Position numbers and translations under genes: made by a program
Source: Paenibacillus caseinilyticus
Lineage (GTDB): Bacteria; Bacillota; Bacilli; Paenibacillales; NBRC-103111
Assembly: GCF_027533645.1 (NCBI RefSeq)
Contig: NZ_JAQAGY010000003.1
Coordinates: 62,001-126,000, forward strand
Length of the DNA stretch: 64,000 nt
Reading direction: 5' to 3'
Part shown: positions 58,720 through 64,000 of the stretch, piece after piece
How positions within the stretch are numbered: the stretch's first letter is position 1
Layout: every line of letters starts with the position of its first letter
The notes under the pieces: model-generated
Seen by the model: only the letters and a program-made list of their open reading frames with translations
Databases searched by the model: none
What the model was told of the DNA's origin: nothing

Positions 58720-58774
58720 ATGACTGATTCCGCGGACCGGGCCGGCCTCAACCGGCCGGGTCCCCGCGTACGCA

Positions 58775-59530
58775 CTATGACTTGATGCCCGCCTTCGCGA
58801 GCAGGTCGCGGACCGCGACACTGACCATGATGAGGCCGGCCACCGGCGGCACGAAAGCATTGCTTGCCGGAGGCTGCTGGGCCTTGCGGATCTCCGGCGC
58901 GTTCTCCGGTACGATCTTCTGCGTGACATCCTCGCGGGGCTTCATAGGCACTTCCGTGGAGAAGACGACCTTGACGCCCTTCTTGATGCCTTCCTTGCGC
59001 AGCTTCAGACGGATCACCCGGGCCAGCGGATCTACCGACGTCTTGGAGATGTCGGCGACCTGGAACTTCGTCGGGTCCATCTTGTTGGCGGCCCCCATGC
59101 TCGAGATCAACTTGATCTTCCGGCGCAGGCACTGCTTGATGAGGTGGATCTTGTACGAAATCGTATCGGAAGCGTCCAGCACATAATCGAGCGGATACTT
59201 GAACAGTTCCTCGTACGTCTCCTCCGTGTAGAACATCCGGAGGGCGATGACCTCACACTCCGGATTGATCTGCAGGATGCGCTCTCTCATCAGATCGACC
59301 TTCGGCTGGCCGACGGTGGTTGTCAGCGCATGGATCTGGCGGTTGACGTTCGTGATGTCGACGACGTCCTTATCGATCAGGATCAGGCGACCCACACCGG
59401 TACGGGCCAGCGCCTCGGCGGCGATCGAACCGACGCCGCCGATCCCGAGCACCGCGACCGTGCTGTTCTTCATGACTTGAAGCCCTTCCGGCCCGATGGC
59501 GAGTTCCGTGCGGGAGAACTGGTTCAGCAT
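58775..59530 (-). CDS. tcdA: tRNA threonylcarbamoyladenosine dehydratase TcdA (YrvM)
   Basis: 251 residues from the ATG at 59530, downstream of AAGGAG; the GTG at 59542 abuts that site. ThiF/E1-like fold: 'TVAVLGIGGVGSIAAEALAR' (about 26-45) binds ATP, 'DKDVVDITNVNRQ' and 'DASDTISYKIHLIKQC' follow. TcdA converts t6A at position 37 of tRNAs into the cyclic form ct6A. It lies 27 bases after aspS, in the same transcript as hisS and aspS. Confidence 0.95.
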   Translation of the reverse strand: MLNQFSRTELAIGPEGLQVMKNSTVAVLGIGGVGSIAAEALARTGVGRLILIDKDVVDITNVNRQIHALTTTVGQPKVDLMRERILQINPECEVIALRMFYTEETYEELFKYPLDYVLDASDTISYKIHLIKQCLRRKIKLISSMGAANKMDPTKFQVADISKTSVDPLARVIRLKLRKEGIKKGVKVVFSTEVPMKPREDVTQKIVPENAPEIRKAQQPPASNAFVPPVAGLIMVSVAVRDLLAKAGIKS

Positions 59531-59557
59531 GGCGGAACACACTCCTTGTCGTATCGG

Positions 59558-61342
<1,785 letters not shown>

Positions 61343-61382
61343 GGCTTGTTCTACCTCCAAGTGTTATTCGGTATGGGGAAAT

Positions 61383-62651
61383 CTATACATTCCGGATCCG
61401 GTCCGCCAAGGTCTGCACGAAGCCGGATAGCGGTAACGTCTCTTGCTCGCCGGTCAGCATGCTCTTCACGCTGATCTCGCCTTTGGCCAGTTCGTCGTCG
61501 CCAAGGATAGCGACATAGGCGGCCTGCTGACGGTCCGCCGATTTCATCTGAGCCTTCATCTTACGGCTTAGGTAGTCCTTCTCGCCGCTGAGGCCGGCGG
61601 CCCGAACCTGCTGCAGGAGCCGTACGCATTCCTTGTCGGCGGCTTCGCCGAGGCCGATCAGATAGACGTCCAGCGGCTTCGCCGCCGGGATCTCAACACC
61701 CTGTGCGGCCAGCACAAGCAGGATGCGCTCCATCCCGAGGCCCAGGCCCACGCCCGGCTTGTCGTTGTTCCCGCCGGCGATCTGGCCGACGAGTCCGTTG
61801 TAGCGTCCGCCGCCGCCGATCGTGTCGATAGCGCCGATCCCGCCCGCTTTGTACTCGAATGCGGTGTGCGTGTAGTAATCCAGGCCGCGGACGAGTCTTG
61901 GGTTGAGGCGGAACGGAATGTCCATCGCCGTCAGGTAGTCCTGCACCGCCTGGAAGTGCGACCGGCATTCCTCGTCGAGGTGCTCGGTGATCGTCGGTGC
62001 GCCTTCGCAGAATTTCTGGTCGATCTTGCAATCGAGAATCCGCATCGGATTACGGTCGTAACGGGACTGGCAGTCCTTGCAGAGCTGGTCCTTCACGGGG
62101 GCGAAGAACTGCTGGATGTGCTCGCGGTAAGAGGCGCGCACGGACGGCGTGCCGACCGAGTTGACCTCCACCACAACATCCTTCAGACCCAGCTCCTTGT
62201 AGAAGGTGTAGCCGAGCGCGATCACTTCCGCATCGATCCCCGGGTCGACGGCGCCGAACGCCTCGATGCCGAACTGGTGGAACTGGCGGTATCGGCCCGC
62301 TTGGGGCTGTTCGTACCGGAACATCGGCCCGATGTAATACAGCTTCGTGACATCCGGTTCGCCGTACAGCTTATTCTCCACATAGGAGCGCACGACGCCC
62401 GCCGTGCCTTCGGGACGGAGCGACATGCTCCGGTCGCCCTTATCGATGAAGGTATACATTTCCTTCTCGACAATATCCGTCGTCTCGCCGACGCCGCGTT
62501 GGAACAGCTCTGTGCTCTCGAAGACCGGCGTGCGGATCTCCTTGTAATTGAATCTCAGGCACAGCTCGCGCGCCTTGTTCTCAATATACTGCCACTTCTC
62601 GATTTCACCGGGCAGCAGGTCCTGCGTGCCCTTTGGTTTCTGAATGCTCAT
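61383..62651 (-). CDS. hisS: Histidyl-tRNA synthetase
   Basis: 422 residues. The start 'IQKPKGTQDLLPGEIEKW' and motif 2 'FRYEQPQAGRYRQFHQFGIE' (split), the histidine-binding loop 'LVRGLDYYTHTAFEY' and 'GGGGRYNGLVGQIAG' are invariant HisRS stretches. The C-terminal anticodon domain covers about 325-422. First gene of hisS-aspS-tcdA, transcribed through a T-box leader. Confidence 0.98.
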   Translation of the reverse strand: MSIQKPKGTQDLLPGEIEKWQYIENKARELCLRFNYKEIRTPVFESTELFQRGVGETTDIVEKEMYTFIDKGDRSMSLRPEGTAGVVRSYVENKLYGEPDVTKLYYIGPMFRYEQPQAGRYRQFHQFGIEAFGAVDPGIDAEVIALGYTFYKELGLKDVVVEVNSVGTPSVRASYREHIQQFFAPVKDQLCKDCQSRYDRNPMRILDCKIDQKFCEGAPTITEHLDEECRSHFQAVQDYLTAMDIPFRLNPRLVRGLDYYTHTAFEYKAGGIGAIDTIGGGGRYNGLVGQIAGGNNDKPGVGLGLGMERILLVLAAQGVEIPAAKPLDVYLIGLGEAADKECVRLLQQVRAAGLSGEKDYLSRKMKAQMKSADRQQAAYVAILGDDELAKGEISVKSMLTGEQETLPLSGFVQTLADRIRNV

Positions 62652-62696
62652 CGTAAGCTCTGACTCCTTTCCTTCTGCTCACCTGTTTCTGCTTCT

Positions 62697-63050
62697 AAAA
62701 AACAAAAAACTCCCGCCCCTGAACTTGTTCAGGGACGAGAGATTGAGCTTGCAGCTAGTCTCCCGCGGTACCACCCACGATTCGAAAGAGCCCGGACACC
62801 GCCTTCGCGGCACGCCTGCTTCTCTTTCACACTTCATGCGGATAACGCCCGCCTGCGCGTGCGGCTACTGTCCGGTACCGGTAAATGGCCTTGGGCCATA
62901 CGGATACGGCGGAGTTCCCCGACCGTCCTCCGGGAGGTCTTTCGTGCGATTCGCGCAAGGAAGCTTACAGCCTCGGCTTCCCTCTCTGGTATACGCAAGA
63001 TTCGTACTACTCTTTCCCATCGATGGATCGACATGTTTTGGCAATGGTTA
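62697..63050 (-). ncRNA. T-box leader of the hisS-aspS operon
   Basis: The minus-strand leader contains the T-box core GGGTGGTACCGCGG (about 62763-62776), then the terminator stem CCCTGAAC-AA-GTTCAGGG with TTTTTT. Stem I parts upstream include AGAGAG and GAGGCTG. At the position where the alaS leader reads GAA-C-GCT-C this one reads GAA-A-GAC-C, giving GAC (62937-62939), an aspartate codon, as candidate specifier. A CAC lies a few bases upstream. Confidence 0.92.
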
Positions 63051-63056
63051 ACACTC

Positions 63057-63085
63057 ATTGTAATGATCTCTCTGCCGGAAGTCAA
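63057..63085 (-). promoter_or_regulatory. hisS operon promoter
   Basis: On the minus strand TTGACT (63080-63085), 17 bases, TACAAT (63057-63062). Transcription should begin near 63050. Confidence 0.85.
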
Positions 63086-63136
63086 GCGTCCCGAACACCG
63101 AAATCGGGAACTTGGGCTCCCAACCAGGAATACGGC

Positions 63137-64000
63137 TTAGGATTCCGCTTTGACCGCGTTATATACGTCCCGGATCAGGAGGAATGTGTCTCCGTTGGTC
63201 AGCTCCGCCTTATTGCCGATCGCCTCGATCGTCTTCGGCTGAAGCAGCCCCTTGCCGGTCAGCACCGATACCGCGTTCTCCGGCCCGGCTTCCGCTTTCA
63301 CAAGCAGCGCGATCATGTGGGCGGCGGTATCCAGCGTCAGCGGAAGCGACTTTGGATCGGAGCCCTTCGCAAGAGCTCCGGCAGGACTGCCGGCCAGAAC
63401 AGCCGGTTTGAACTTGCGCATCCCTTCGAGCTGGTTCACGAACCGCTGCTGGTTGCTCTTCGCATCCAGCCCGAAGTCATTGTTGTAGCCTCCGGTAGCC
63501 AGACCGAGCGTAACCGCCACCTTCAAGCCCTCGTAGGCCTTGTGCTCCATGAACGGCTCCGGCTTCAGCGTATACGACTCCAGGACCATCCCCTGCTTCT
63601 TCAGCGTATCATGAAGCGCGGCGATGCTTTCCTTGGATGCCGCCATCTGGCGGAACGTCATCCCGTTCTCCGCTGCGATCTTGGCGGCTGCGCCGGCCGC
63701 TTCCGCCGCCGCCATGCCGACCGGAATCACGCGGGCCGTCCCGTGCGGCAGCGAGTCATACGAGGCTGCGCGCCCGACGACCAGCAGCCCGTCCACCTTC
63801 AGCGGCACGAGGCTGCGGAACGGAACCGCGTACTGCTTCGGTCCGGTAACGACCGCCCCCGTGTCCGCCGGCGACATCCGCTGGATGTCTACCGGGTAGG
63901 AACCGAATCCGACGCGGTCCCACTGGTCACGGTTCTCCAGTACATCTACGATGCTCAGGCGGTACTCGCCCTGGATATGCCGCGTCTCGCGCACATACAG
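63137..64000 (-). CDS. FAD-dependent oxidoreductase, C-terminal part (cut by window edge)
   Basis: 288 codons are visible and the frame is open to the right edge, so the N-terminal FAD-binding part lies outside. The segment 'YAVPFRSLVPLKVDGLLVVG' followed by 'GRAASYDSLPHGTARVIPVG' and 'AAAEAAGAAAKIA' matches the last FAD-contact region of the FAD_oxidored family (PF12831). A C-terminal helical domain of about 130 residues ('LDTAAHMIALLVKAEAGPE') follows and may be an extra substrate or repeat domain. The GTG at 63994 is probably internal. Role unknown. Confidence 0.8.
   Translation of the reverse strand: MYVRETRHIQGEYRLSIVDVLENRDQWDRVGFGSYPVDIQRMSPADTGAVVTGPKQYAVPFRSLVPLKVDGLLVVGRAASYDSLPHGTARVIPVGMAAAEAAGAAAKIAAENGMTFRQMAASKESIAALHDTLKKQGMVLESYTLKPEPFMEHKAYEGLKVAVTLGLATGGYNNDFGLDAKSNQQRFVNQLEGMRKFKPAVLAGSPAGALAKGSDPKSLPLTLDTAAHMIALLVKAEAGPENAVSVLTGKGLLQPKTIEAIGNKAELTNGDTFLLIRDVYNAVKAES

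Noticed and set aside
58415-58774. 6S RNA or other small RNA in the rarA-tcdA gap
   Set aside because: Bacillus has a 6S RNA gene in this neighbourhood, but I see only a promoter and terminator-type hairpins, no long open-bubble structure.

Overview
The window looks like chromosome from a high-GC Paenibacillus-type Firmicute. Supporting signs are Gram-positive ribosome binding sites, frequent TTG/GTG starts, T-box leaders on alaS and hisS, the Bacillus-like order hisS-aspS-tcdA-rarA ... cymR-yrvO/mnmA-yrrD ... alaS-ireB-ruvX-yrzB-mltG-trhP1-trhP2, and MCP and alpha-galactosidase types common in Paenibacillus. Most of it is GC-rich. The stretch from about 5.5 to 9.9 kb is visibly more AT-rich and reads as accessory DNA.

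Layout. 0.3-5.3 kb: a minus-strand operon of a TetR regulator, a HlyD-type adaptor, an ABC-2 permease without an ATPase, and a large exported protein. 5.5-9.9 kb: accessory island with a YwqG-like protein, a MazEF toxin-antitoxin pair, an exported DUF4822 duplicate, a frameshifted small gene and a leucine-rich-repeat protein. 10.0-13.5 kb: GH36 alpha-galactosidase and a membrane diguanylate cyclase. 13.9-18.8 kb: the pyruvate dehydrogenase operon pdhABCD. 19-25.6 kb: an esterase, a LipL-type octanoyltransferase with a tandemly repeated 3' end, a DUF2157/GDYXXLXY membrane pair, a Tat-exported phosphoesterase and an exported GH114 glycosidase. 25.7-33.1 kb: a six-gene operon that I read as a Gram-positive Pel exopolysaccharide locus (receiver, PelD, PelE, PelA deacetylase, PelF, PelG). 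33.3-38.9 kb: a histidine kinase lacking its histidine, a penicillin-binding protein and a chemoreceptor. 39.2-50.0 kb: the tRNA hydroxylation, MltG, RuvX, IreB and AlaRS cluster. 50.1-53.2 kb: sulfur and tRNA thiolation genes. 53.5-56.7 kb: a CNNM/CorC transporter and a GH51 arabinofuranosidase. 57.1-63.1 kb: rarA, tcdA, aspS and hisS. The right edge cuts an FAD-dependent oxidoreductase.

How genes work together. LipL can supply the lipoyl chain carried by the E2 subunit of the nearby pyruvate dehydrogenase. The diguanylate cyclase could feed c-di-GMP to PelD, which keeps an RxxD site in a degenerate GGDEF domain. The GH114 enzyme diverges from the pel operon and may replace the hydrolase domain that this PelA lacks. 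A receiver-only protein and a histidine pseudokinase bracket the pel genes. YrvO desulfurase, MnmA and CymR link cysteine sulfur to tRNA thiolation. The main candidate for a little-described system is the pel locus with these three extra partners.
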